DNA from: Lepidodermella squamata
Taxonomy: Eukaryota; Gastrotricha
Direction: 5' to 3'
DNA: 64,000 nt
Assembly: GCA_047495785.1 (NCBI GenBank)
Contig: JBLDXI010000009.1
Span: 3,348,001 to 3,412,000 of the forward strand
Numbering within the stretch: position 1 is the stretch's first letter; every line of letters starts with the position of its first letter. The position numbers were made by a program, and so were the translations under genes. The notes beneath the pieces were generated by a model. That model searched no databases, had not been told where the DNA came from, and saw nothing but the letters and a program-made list of their open reading frames with translations. Below, piece by piece: positions 46,801 to 57,043 of the stretch.

Positions 46801-47162
46801 CCGACAACAGGCGGATTCCATGGTCTAGCAGCCGTTTGTTTCGATTCAGCATCGATTCCAGGCGTTCCAGATCGCACAACATCGGCCCATGTCTAGAAAT
46901 GATAAGAAATCAACAAAAATAGCGAGTTTCCGTTATTTTCGCCTACCTTGGTTTTGTAGAGCTCGGGATCCTGAGGCTTCTCCATGACGAATTTGGCCGT
47001 TAACTCATCGGCTTCTTCGATGCTGTCAGACTCATAGTGAAGACTCGATGACGAGTCAGTCTCGTAGTCGAAGTCGCCGCAAGTCGTATTTTCGCAAGTC
47101 TCACCTCGAGACGAAATGTAGCTGCAACCGGAAAGACCAGAATCAACGCGTTCAACAGTCAT
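43870..47162 (-). CDS. Unrecognised polyprotein-like gene with an internal 2A-like skipping motif
   Basis: The model is six exons, 47162-46947, 46892-46785, 46727-46437, 45849-45580, 45516-45349 and 45297-43870, every junction in phase 0, giving 826 residues. I do not recognise the family. Residues 1-205 are acidic and then strongly basic (R-S-K-K-A-G-K-Q-R-Q-R-R), suggesting a nuclear or nucleic-acid-binding part. Exons 4-5 follow, ending in a hydrophobic run and L-L-Q-L-C-G-D; exon 6 begins I-E-S-N-P-G-P. Joined, this is a full match to the 2A consensus D-(V/I)-E-x-N-P-G-P. Skipping between Gly357 and Pro358 would release a 357-residue upstream protein and a 469-residue downstream protein beginning with Pro. 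The latter is mixed alpha/beta-looking, rich in Phe/Leu/Ser, with no motif I can name. The exon 4 acceptor (TTTTCGAAG) is the weakest junction, and the intron before it may hide another exon near 46225-46345. Confidence 0.65.
45277..45351 (-). other. 2A-like ribosome-skipping motif split by a 51-nt intron
   Basis: The codon for Asp (45351-45349) is followed by a GTAATT donor. After a 51-nt intron ending AAATTTCAG, the codons for I-E-S-N-P-G-P continue at 45297-45277. The upstream context N-L-L-Q-L-C-G also fits known 2A sequences. Reading through the unspliced intron gives Val-Ile-stop directly after the Asp. Confidence 0.75.
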
Positions 47163-48262
47163 TTTAGAAGAAAAACTAAAATCAAACAGAGGAAGGGTGT
47201 TTAAAATTACGGCTATAACGACTTTATGGAGCCGAAAGTAAAAGGAACAACATGAGCTGAGATGTCTAAATTGGGACAAAAACTTTGATTTCAATAAGAA
47301 AATTGGCAATACTCCTCATCCGCAGCGTGAAATCGGCAACATTTAGGCGAAGGCTGCGGTTAGTCGAAGAAATCATGATAATTACTGATGAAGATACATG
47401 TTATGACATAACCGGCTACTCATGATCTCGGAGGACTGTGGTAGCGTTCTCTCGCGCAACGTTGACGGCGGCTTCTGTGCTTTGATGTTGTACCGCAGCG
47501 GCTGCGGCGGGGTCAGCACATTTGTGTGTCGGGCGGCGCGCAACCGCCCTCGGATTATTGCACCCCGACGCCGCTCCCAGATACACTAATGACTTCGCAC
47601 TAATGATCAAACCGAACGGCAAAACCGATTACTTAACACCGAATAATATGAAGAAGATCGAAAAACGAATAAAGGAAAAAATTCGGATAAACTGACAAAT
47701 AAATGACGTTGGAGTGTCGCAAACTTGGCATGTAATCAAGCTCCAACGCACCTGACGCTGCGAAAATCGCTCAGTTTTTTTTGCGGCGCTCGCTCAGCGT
47801 AGGTCGTTTTCCGCTTAGAAAATGGGTTCGCAAATAGAATTCGATGGTCCATGTAAATGGAGTAGAAATTCAGCTCGCGACTATTATGAAAAATTTCATT
47901 TAATCAGCCGTCATGAGAAAATATTCTGGATAATTTTCCGCTTATTTAAAGTTTGACCATTCTGCCCGTGCTTTAACATGTTCCAATGAAATGAAATCCG
48001 CAACACCTTCAGCTCTCAGATAAACCGGGCGCTAGCCTATTCAACTCCCGTCATGAAAAAATCGATCTTTTATCAAGTAAAATGTGTTTTATTTCTTGTT
48101 TTTCTGCAAAAATTCAATTTTATTTTCCAGCACAACAAGTATTTGGCGACTCATCATCGTATAGTGTGTGATTCAGAATTTTTGTAGAGTAAGGTGAGCA
48201 ACTATCGTTTATACAAAACAGCAGCAGCAGCATCTCGCTTCGAACCCGCCGAATCGCTGCGC
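47163..48262. other. Intergenic region upstream of the 2A-motif gene
   Basis: This 1.1 kb includes a GC-rich island at about 47430-47600 in an AT-rich setting. It contains a short minus frame without support and could be a promoter CpG-like island or an unrecognised non-coding RNA. Confidence 0.45.
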
Positions 48263-48863
48263 CTAAAAACCGGGCAGTTCTTTCGTCTCCGAAAAGCACG
48301 TGTCATACAAGTCCTTGTAATCGTCGTGCGCTTTGACTAGAACGGCACAGGTATTGCGGCGGGATCCGCACGCAAGGCCCAAATCCTGAAAAATTAAAAA
48401 AAAAATTAAAAATTAAAAAAATCCACCTTAAAAATTTTAATTTCATTTTTTTTACCTGTTTTGAAGGCGTGAAACAGTACGGAATTTCAGCCTCTTCGCA
48501 CACCACCGGCATGTGGGCAATAACGTCAACCGGGCGCGTATTGCCGGCCAGGAAGACAATGCCCCGCTCACCCTTGCGGATAAACTTCTGCACCTCGCGA
48601 ACGCCCTTGCGGATGCAGCCCTTCGTACGGCTCGCTTTACGAATCAGCTTGTACAAATTCTTGCCGAGGCTGCGCGTCGCCAGCGGCTGCGCGATCGGGA
48701 TCAAATACGCGCACTTTTCGGCCCAGTTCTCCGACGAACCCGCCAGTTCTTTCGGCGACTTCAACGGCCGCTTGCCATCGGCAGCTTCTTCCTTGGCCGG
48801 CGATTCTTCAACCTTAACCGGCGCATTTTCTTCATCACCAGCTTGAATCTTATGCTTGCCCAT
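48263..48863 (-). CDS. NHP2: NHP2, H/ACA ribonucleoprotein subunit (L7Ae family)
   Basis: The protein has 176 residues in two exons, 48863-48456 and 48385-48263, with a phase-0 intron of 70 nt. An acidic, Lys-rich N-terminal extension of about 45 residues precedes the L7Ae RNA-binding domain: P-I-A-Q-P-L-A-T-R, T-K-G-C-I-R-K-G-V-R-E-V-Q-K, G-I-V-F-L-A-G-N-T-R-P-V-D-V-I-A-H-M-P, and E-A-E-I-P-Y-C-F-T-P-S-K-Q before the intron; D-L-G-L-A-C-G-S-R-R-N-T-C-A-V-L-V after it. This is an NHP2 rather than a 15.5K or RPL7A signature. It binds H/ACA guide RNAs with dyskerin, NOP10 and GAR1 for pseudouridylation in the nucleolus. The in-frame TTG upstream is not needed; ATG at 48863 fits the family start. 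The intron carries a TTAAGGTGGA motif. Confidence 0.95.
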
Positions 48864-49211
48864 TTTACCAAAATTGACAGAAGACAAAAAAAATTAACAC
48901 AACACACTATTGAAAGAGAAAAAACGGTTAACAGATTATTTTTTTAATAGCATTATTCTATACAAATATAAGGTCGAGCTCGTGAGAAAAGTAAACAAAC
49001 TGCAACATTTACACCGAATTGGCCATTTTTTGCAAGTATCAACTATTTTAGAATTGTGAGCTGGAATAAACAAAAAATTGAGGTCAGCGCTGCCACCGAG
49101 ATAACAATGAAATATGAGCATACTACAATTTTCGAATTGCCGTCCTACTGTAAAGAAATCGAAAACTGAAAATAGAAACAGCCATTCCCGAAAAATCAAC
49201 AAATTCAGTTT

Positions 49212-50681
49212 TCAATATGGCAAATTTGTTTGAATCGCAACATCGCGCATTCTCACAATTTCCCACTCGTCATCGTTTTCATCATCATCGTCATCGCCGC
49301 CATTTTGAGCTGAGCTGCTCGGACCAGGTTTAGCCACCTTAGCCGGGGTTCCACTTGTAGATTCAGACGCTTTCCTCCGCGGCGAGCTTCTCGTCGGCGA
49401 TCTCACGGGTGATTGTTGATAACGCGATTGGCGATGTAGCAACTCCGAAAACGGGCCTAAACTTTGATCGGCAACACTTCGGCTGAGATTTGCATGCTCG
49501 TCATTTTCCGCATGCGCTTTTTTCAATATTTCAATACGTTCGCTGAGCAATTTCGAAACCGGCTCGTCTTTGGCCATTTTACGCAAACCACGGCCGAAAT
49601 GCGTCTTACCATGCAGGACCAGCTCGACACACTGCTGCGACGATGTGTGATGGGTCGATCCTAGTAGGCTAACCCCGGCTAGGTTTGATGCCTTTGCCGC
49701 GACGCAGTGAAGATTTCGCAAAAATACGTAATCGCCGGGCTGAAGAGATTGAGCGGTCGGGCAATGATCGTCGAAAATGACTACAGGCACCATGTAGCTC
49801 GAGAACTGGTCATACAAATCCTGGTCCATTTTCACCGAGGCGAGCTCTGACGGGCTGATAATAGCGAGGGGAGGCAGCATCCTGGCCTGTCTTTGGCTAG
49901 TCATCGAGCCATCGGTCACAAATAACACGCATCGATCACTCGATTTGACGCCGATTCCAATAACGAGACACGCTGTGTTGAAATAATTGTTCAGCACAAC
50001 AGATTCGATCCATTTAACATCATCGCGATTTATCGGGGTGGCAGGTGCTGCGACGATAGCTGGTAATTTTCTGGGTGATGGCGACGTTTGAGGTGACGTG
50101 AAAGTCGTGTGATTTCGGACGAACCAGTTGCGTAACTCAACCGCGCGGGCTTTGTCCGATTCTGAGAAGGTGAATTCAGCTGAGCCTGATCGAGGGGTGA
50201 TTTCTGACGACGGATCACCGTCGACAACGAGCCACGAGAAGCCGAACGAACTGACGGCCTGGAGTTTAGACAGCGGGTGGGTCGGGCCGGATGGCACGAT
50301 TGACGTCGGCTCGTCACGGGCTGGTTTCACGTTGATACGGTGAAGCCGCACAACATCGCCAACTCGACGTATTGTTGGGAAGGTTTTGAAGTCGGAATTG
50401 AACAAAACGCAAACCTGATTGAAAAAATTGAAATAAAATATCCACCTTAAATAATATTTTTATACCAATTTAGCTGTCGGGTCTCGTGGATCCAGCGAGT
50501 CGTCGACAATGGAGAACATCTGAAAAAAATCCGTGCCACGCGACCTTTGTGGTTCCTTGTAAAATTTGACAACAGCCCATATGTTCACTCTGCTTGAAGA
50601 CGCCGATAAATCCGCAAGTCTCGTGTACACGTACTGCTGCGAAGCCGCTCCGTGTTGACCCGGAGCTACGGCTTTCGACAT
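49212..50681 (-). CDS. POT1: POT1-like telomere single-strand DNA-binding protein
   Basis: The protein has 472 residues in two exons, 50681-50466 and 50414-49212, with a 51-nt phase-0 intron. The first OB fold (about 15-120) matches the POT1 Telo_bind domain: Y-V-Y-T-R-L-A-D-L, I-W-A-V-V-K-F-Y-K-E-P, G-T-D-F-F-Q, I-V-D-D-S, L-F-N-S-D-F, and G-D-V-V-R-L-H-R. A second OB fold follows (V-I-F-D-D-H near Q-P-G-D-Y-V-F-L-R) and ends in V-L-H-G-K-T-H-F-G-R-G-L-R, which is equivalent to the end of the POT1 DNA-binding region. The TPP1-binding C-terminal half of vertebrate POT1 is absent. It is replaced by a Ser/Pro/Arg-rich and acidic (D-D-D-D-D-E) tail. It would bind G-rich telomeric overhangs in the nucleus. 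The intron carries a TTAAGGTGGA motif. Confidence 0.9.
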
Positions 50682-51863
50682 TTTGAAACTCAAAATTTTA
50701 CGCTCTAGAAATAACACAAAAAATCAATAAAACAAGTCACATTTTTCTCCACGTCCTCTTCTTCATTTACTTGTTTTTTTCCGTTAATTATCACAAACTC
50801 TCTGATTTTTTATTCGACGCGTTTCGTAAATTTTACAAAATAGTACACGAACTAACAAGTGTGTGCATGTTCATCAATATAATAATAATATATAATTTTG
50901 TCAATATATATAATATTTTATATCATGCTGCTGTTTTCATTTATACATCATGGTTGCTGTAATGAATGAAGAAAAGCAACTTTCGGTTTCTTTTTTTGTC
51001 AGGCGCAACAATTTTCGCTCGCGATTTGTCAACATATTATCATGGCAAGTTCGAGCGAATTTAAGGCGAAACAGGACCGCTGCTATGACGATAACGATGT
51101 GTATATAAGTTAAAAGCAGTGAGTTAAATTGTTGTTGTCAATGATTAAGAGGCCATCGGTTCAATGAGCTGCAACGATTGCTGAAATCCAGCTTAGCCAA
51201 TAGAAAAAAATAAAACTGAAATTTCGTCGACAAACGCGGACCGACAATCGTTCAACTGCAAAGAATCACGGGCAACTTCAATCGCGAAGAAGTAGAAGAA
51301 GCAAATCGCATCATGCCAATGAGAGAACAGCGCTAGTTAGAAAAAACACAACTATCAAGAGCAATTTTGTGGACAAAAAATGTAAGGTTTTTTATAATTA
51401 TCATTCATTTCTCCGGATAAAAACAATTGAGCTTGATTATCTCGCTATAGATATGTATTCTTTTGTCAAATAGCCCAAGTTCAACTGACGCTCATCGCTC
51501 TAATAAAAATTGCAGATTTAATTTTTTTCATGATTTTATGTAGTCATTCAATCGCAACAAGCCGCGCTCTACAGAGATGAGAGTATGCATAGAGAAATTA
51601 TATAGAAAAAAATAGAGTATGCAAGATGTGTCTAAATTTGTCATGACTCGCCTTAATTAATGGTGGAAAAATAACATGACTAAATTTCAACCCGCGTAAT
51701 ATTAATATTATTATGCGCTATTTAAGGTGGATTTTCTCAAATATTATAATGATGATGATGGAGAGCCGCAGTCAAACTACGGTAAAAATCGTAGCGTAGC
51801 AGTTGAATAGTCAAATTAGATGATTATATGTGTATATTGTATATAATAAGTAGTAGTGACGAG
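50682..51863. other. Intergenic region between the POT1-like and phosphodiesterase genes
   Basis: This is 1.2 kb of AT-rich sequence with no supported gene. It holds one TTAAGGTGGA motif at 51722-51731, and should include the 3' UTR of the phosphodiesterase and the promoter of POT1. Confidence 0.5.
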
Positions 51864-54121
51864 CTAGTGGTGAACGGATTGCTTTGGGCGTTTATTCGAG
51901 GCGACGGCAGCGGCGCCCCGCCTGAGCGCTCGGGGCGACGTTTTTCTCAGCTCATTCGGGCTTTTCGAGGGTGTTGTTGTTGCTGTTGTGGGCGACTTCG
52001 CGTTCGGAACCCGCGCATCTTCCTCGACCTTGTCGATTAGCGCGTGCAGATCACCGATAGACATGCGAGCCGCGTCCTCGCTGAGTTTGCGCCATCGATT
52101 CAGGTTCGCGTCGACCGCCGCCAGCGTCGGGTGCGCCGTTGGGAACAGTCGCGTGATTTCGACGAAGATGGGCCGGACGAAGCGTTCCATGAAAAGGCAC
52201 TGGTCTTGGCCGATGTTTTGCACGCTGTTGTGGGCGGACGAGGCGAGCGCGTCCTCCTTAACGCGCTCGGTGTAAATGCCGCGCGCCGCTTTCAAGGAGG
52301 TTAGCCAGTCGCGCGCCGCCGCGCTCAGGTCGCAGGCGCCGATGAAAAGGCTGAGAATGGGGTTGAGGGGGAAGGGCGCCGAGGTGGTGAGGTCGGCGGG
52401 GCGCATCTGCTTGACGGACTGGACGACGCGCGGGTGCGCCACGAGATCTGTCGCGAGAATGATCACCTCGACTAGCCGGTAGAAGTGCGACACGTCACTG
52501 GGCGAGAGACGATCGAGAATTTGAGGGTAGCAGGTCTTGAACAGACCGTAGAACAACGTCAGGTGGTGCACCTCTAACAAGGGCCCGCTGCCGTTGCTGT
52601 TATTGTTATTGTTATTGGTATTACTGGAAGTTTCGGGATTTTGCTTCAGGTGTGTACACGAATACGAGTAGGCCTGCCATACAGAAGTGTGCTGTTTCAC
52701 GTTGAAGGCATTTGTGGTTCCTGGAATCATACAAAAAACAACCTTTATGTCTTTTTCGGTTTCGAAGTATCCATCTTAAAATTAAAACGAGCGATGAAAA
52801 ATAAATTAAGATTTTAAAGCCCATATCTCTCAGTCTCAGAAATCAAAATTGTCAAAAATTTGCAGCCTTTCTATTCTGATTTCTAAGATTGAAAAAGCGT
52901 TTTGTGATTCATTTTTATTTGAAATAAATGTTACCCCTTAAATATTCTAAATAAATATTAAAAAAGAAAACGAGGGCATTCATAAAGCTCCCGATTAAGA
53001 GTCATAATAGGCTCCTCAAGCCATTCCTCGTGTGCATTCCTCATAACGGTCATTAATGCTTCTTCACACAACGATGTGCCCCTATTCATCCATCCGTAAG
53101 TATTGATACCCTTGACGAGCATTGTTCGAAAAAGTCAAGCCATGCCAGCATTTATGCGCCGGCGATAGGCAGCCAATTCGGGTTAAAACACGCTAATGAT
53201 GGCTACGACCCAGAATCCTATTTGCCCCACTAAACTATGATCAATTCATAGCAACGACCTACAAATGCCCAAAAAGACGGCAAAATGACACGCGATTTCA
53301 AAGTAAAGCTAATCGGCTGGGGAAAATTATTTCTCCGCAGGACAAGTCGATATCAATGAAATGCCAAGGGTCAATAGAAAATCTGAATAGAAAGCAATTA
53401 AGAGCCCAATATTACCCATTAATTTTCTACATTTACGCGAAAAGCTACAAAATTGCCCAAAATCAGGCCAAATTCGTTAAAATTTAAAAAAAATCGGAAA
53501 TAAATTGTGTCACAAATGTTAACATTTTCAAAATAAACGCTAATTTTACCAAGAAGAAATAAAAAAATTGCGAATAAAAATATTACCTCTATGATCCATA
53601 TCGTGGCATAGGGCGGCTATGATGAGCGCAAAGACAGGCAGTGGCGAGGCGAAGCGGCGTGCGAGTTCTAACCGGTAGGCGAGGACGCAGGCGTAGTGCG
53701 CGACGGCACTCGCGTGCGCCCAGTTGTGGTAGGCACACTCATCGGGCAGGCGGTACAGCTTTTTGATCGATAATATCAACTTGGCCAGTTCGCGCAAGTC
53801 CAACTGAAGGGTGGCGACGACGCCGAGGTCGCGCAGCGTCTGCAGCACGATGGCCGACGCGTCGGCCGGCGCCGGCGTCGTCCAGCCGAGTGACGAGTCG
53901 AGCGAGGAAGCGGCGAACGACGCGGCACTCGGCGACGAGGCCATCGGAAGCGAGGCTAGCAGCGCGTCCGTTTCGGCCTCGGAAGGCTTCAGTTGCAGCG
54001 CCAGCACCTCCCACAACACTTCGGCCCGGGCGATGAGGGCCTCGCGGGGCAGCTCCGACGACGTGGAAAGCATCGACGTCGACTGCCTCGCCTGGCTGTT
54101 GTGACGGTGGTGGTCGGCCAT
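51864..54121 (-). CDS. Class I cyclic-nucleotide phosphodiesterase without GAF domains
   Basis: The protein has 463 residues in two exons, 54121-53587 and 52720-51864, split by an 866-nt intron inside the metal-binding motif. It hydrolyses cAMP and/or cGMP. The catalytic HD domain shows H-N-W-A-H-A, then L-C-H-D-M-D-H-R-G|T-T-N-A-F across the junction, then I-L-A-T-D-L, and the last metal ligand in A-C-D-L-S. The motif C-H-D-x-D-H-R-G-x-x-N and I-L-A-T-D-L place it near the PDE2/5/10/11 group, but no GAF domain is present: an in-frame TAA sits directly before the ATG, so the N terminus is complete. The N-terminal 80 residues and a spacer after the junction (an Asn-rich run with G-S-G) are unusual, and the usual segment between them is altered. 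The tail is Thr/Ser/Lys-rich. Substrate choice cannot be read. Confidence 0.87.
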
Positions 54122-57043
54122 TTAATGACCGAGGTCAAAAAATAACAAAAATTAAAATTCAACACCTATAAAAAAGCAAAATCAACAATCGTTAAAAATC
54201 AAGTTTTTTATAAGGAAAAAATATATGAAAAAGAAACTGGGATGGAAATTAGTCCAGAATCTCATAAAAGAAAACGTCAAATTTTGCACCAAAGCAAGCA
54301 GCTTTCAACAAGAAAAAGAATAGTTCTGAAAAAATCCTCCTTAATCAAGCTGTCATTTTTGTTATAATAATTGGTCGCAAATACCTGAAGGACGAAATAG
54401 AAAGGCGGAATTTGTTAAATCAACACGACTTGTGACGTTTTTTGTTCGCAATGATAAGGTATTTAATCAGAATAAACACTCGGTATCAGAATGTAAATAT
54501 TTAGTTGGCACTTCCTATAGAGCTAGGTTAAAGAATTGATGAGAAGAAAATCTGTCGAGATGAAATATCTGACAAGATTAAGACAAACTCTGCTCAACAA
54601 TTTTTATCGCGCACGTCTTCGAATATATTTACGACTTCAATATAAGAAAATACAAAGAGGATTGAAAATGCACCTGAGATTGATTTGACAAAATAAGATT
54701 CTTCAGGTAGCAAGATTGTCGTGAATAATTGATGCGGAAAAATTATATTATAATAATCCCAGACGCAAAAAATTTCCGCATAAAATGATCGATTCGCCTA
54801 TTTTCTTGCGCTAATTCTATTATACAGTTAGGTACTATAAGATACTATTTAGGCACACGAGTAGTGTTTGCATTTTTCTTTACTCAGCAACGGCGCAGCG
54901 AGAAAGAATCAGGCGCACCTGCATCTGAAGAAAAATCAGCAGTCATGCGAAACGGCGCTATTGAGTTTCATTCATTGAAATGAATACAAAACACGCAAAA
55001 ATCTTGAAAGCAAGAGACAGAAAACGGCGAAGACGACGACAACGACTAAGAAGAAGGCCGAAAGCGCTAAAAAGCAGCGGCAGCAGCAGCAAGTGCGTGG
55101 TTCGAATTAATTTTATGACAACTACACACGGAAGACGTTAGGGAAAGAAAAGAAAGGGAACTCGTAGTTTTATGGCTTTAGTGCCAAATCGGGGCCAATA
55201 AGCTGCCGGCTCAAGAAGTTGATTAATTCCCATGTTTACAAAACATTCCTCGGCCGGGTTAATTATACCCAAATATTTAGGCATCAAAACAAAGCGCTCA
55301 GCACGGATTGCTGGGAAAAATAATAACAATTTAATTTCGCAATGTTTGACGCCTTTATTTAATACTTTTCCTATGAATATACTGAGGGCGAAAGTGTTTT
55401 ATATATCGCCAAGAGGATACGGCTGAAAACCTATTTTCAAGAAGCGATGGTATTGCCAAACGAAACAGCGTGCCGTTCGTTTATTATTATGATTATTTCA
55501 TTATAGACTAGCGGTAACTCTAGGAAGCGGACAGGAAGCGATTCGAATAAAGAAATCGAAGTTTAGCTCACAGGCAGGCCATGTGCTCATCCCCTGAGGA
55601 ATTCTATATATATGTATAATAAAAATAACCTCAGCGAAAAAATGCGCGCGCGCGTAACCAAGCTCGTAAAAACGACCCGTCATTTTTCATAAATAGTAAA
55701 AATTGTTAGCGATACATCGTACAAAATAAGCACAGCGTGAGATCGCGCGAATTACTACCGAGCGTGTTTACATTTTTATTCCATTTTTTTCCGTTTCAGC
55801 TTCTGATTCCGACAGCGTCTTTGATGCAGATAGAAAAAAGCGACTATTGAATCGTCGTTTCGTTACTTTTTCGTCGTCTTCTCCATAGCAGTAAGCACTC
55901 ACGGGCGCGTCGATAGCGACGATTGGGAGGACGACGACGGCAGCGAGCCGTAGAGAGCTCTGGCGATGAAAAGTGCCGTGTCTTCCGACTGCCTGAATTC
56001 ATTCAAGAGACAAAACGAAATGAGATGGGCTTAATTGCATTATCACAAAACGCATTTTCCACTGCTGGTGATATGTGTGTACACGCGACGTGTTTTGAAT
56101 GCCGCATCTGAAAAGCTGGCCGGGCTTTCAAGTGTCGGGGTGAGAGATCGCGACTAGACGGCGATATAATGTAAAAAACATATGCACAAACACACGACCA
56201 AGCAAGAAGTAATGCGGCGAAAATTGGTCCAATATATCTATTTCGCGCGCCACGCCTCTCAAAGAGGCCGTTTTCTTGAGTACCTTGTTTAGAACACCGG
56301 TTGTGGCTAAAATGCATGCGTGATTGTGAATAGAAAAACGGAGGGACAAAATCGTGACCCAGAGGCGTTTCCGGTGAGGAAATTGAACCCACACCCCTCT
56401 AAAAACGACTTCTCCTAACGCAAAACGGGTCTTGAATTCAAGTGACTTCTACATGTAAAAATAGGCGGAAAACAGACAGCCACGCCCTCATAACCTAATC
56501 AAAAATTATTTCTCCTAAGCGACAAGCCAAATTTAAGGTACAAAAAAATTAACCAGTAAATTTAATTATAGACGTTCCTGAAATCGATAAACAAATCGGA
56601 CAATAAGAAATGCCCCATAGAAAAATCTCTGGATACTTACAATTTAATCACTGTTGAAACACGCAATAATTCATTGACGCAATATTCGGTCATTTCACCG
56701 TAGGAGAAAATCTCTTTGAGGAATAAAAGACGTAAAAGCTATCAATCATCATATAAACATAAATAAAAATCAAACGGATGCCAAGATAATGTATGTCTAG
56801 CTCAATGAAAGGCCCCATGTCTGAAATTTTGATCGCGTTTTCGAGTTTCATTACAGCAAAAATATTTGGAACAACCCCATGAGATGCGAATGAAGTAAAC
56901 AAGGAGCACCAGGTCCTTAGGGCAAAAATTTATTAGAAATTACGAAAAGGTAACCGGAAAGGCAGGCCAGCGCTAAATGCGCATTCGATTTTTGCCGCGC
57001 GCGTGTGTGTGAATGATGGTTACCTAGTGTCGTAGGAAACAAC
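54122..57043. other. Intergenic region between the phosphodiesterase and DDHD genes
   Basis: This is 2.9 kb of AT-rich sequence with scattered short frames and no domain or splice support. It includes a TTAAGGAGGA-type motif at 54335-54344 (minus) and a poly(A) signal (TTTATT, 56929-56934) that suits the DDHD gene. Confidence 0.5.

Noticed and set aside
43870-47162. The idea that the 2A-motif gene is simply a non-LTR retrotransposon
   Set aside because: 2A motifs do occur in such elements, but I see no reverse transcriptase, endonuclease or zinc-knuckle motif, no poly(A) tail or target duplication, and the gene has six spliced exons.
56340-56400. A tRNA B-box-like GGGTTCAATTTCC on the minus strand
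   Set aside because: There is no matching A box, acceptor stem or cloverleaf at the right distance.
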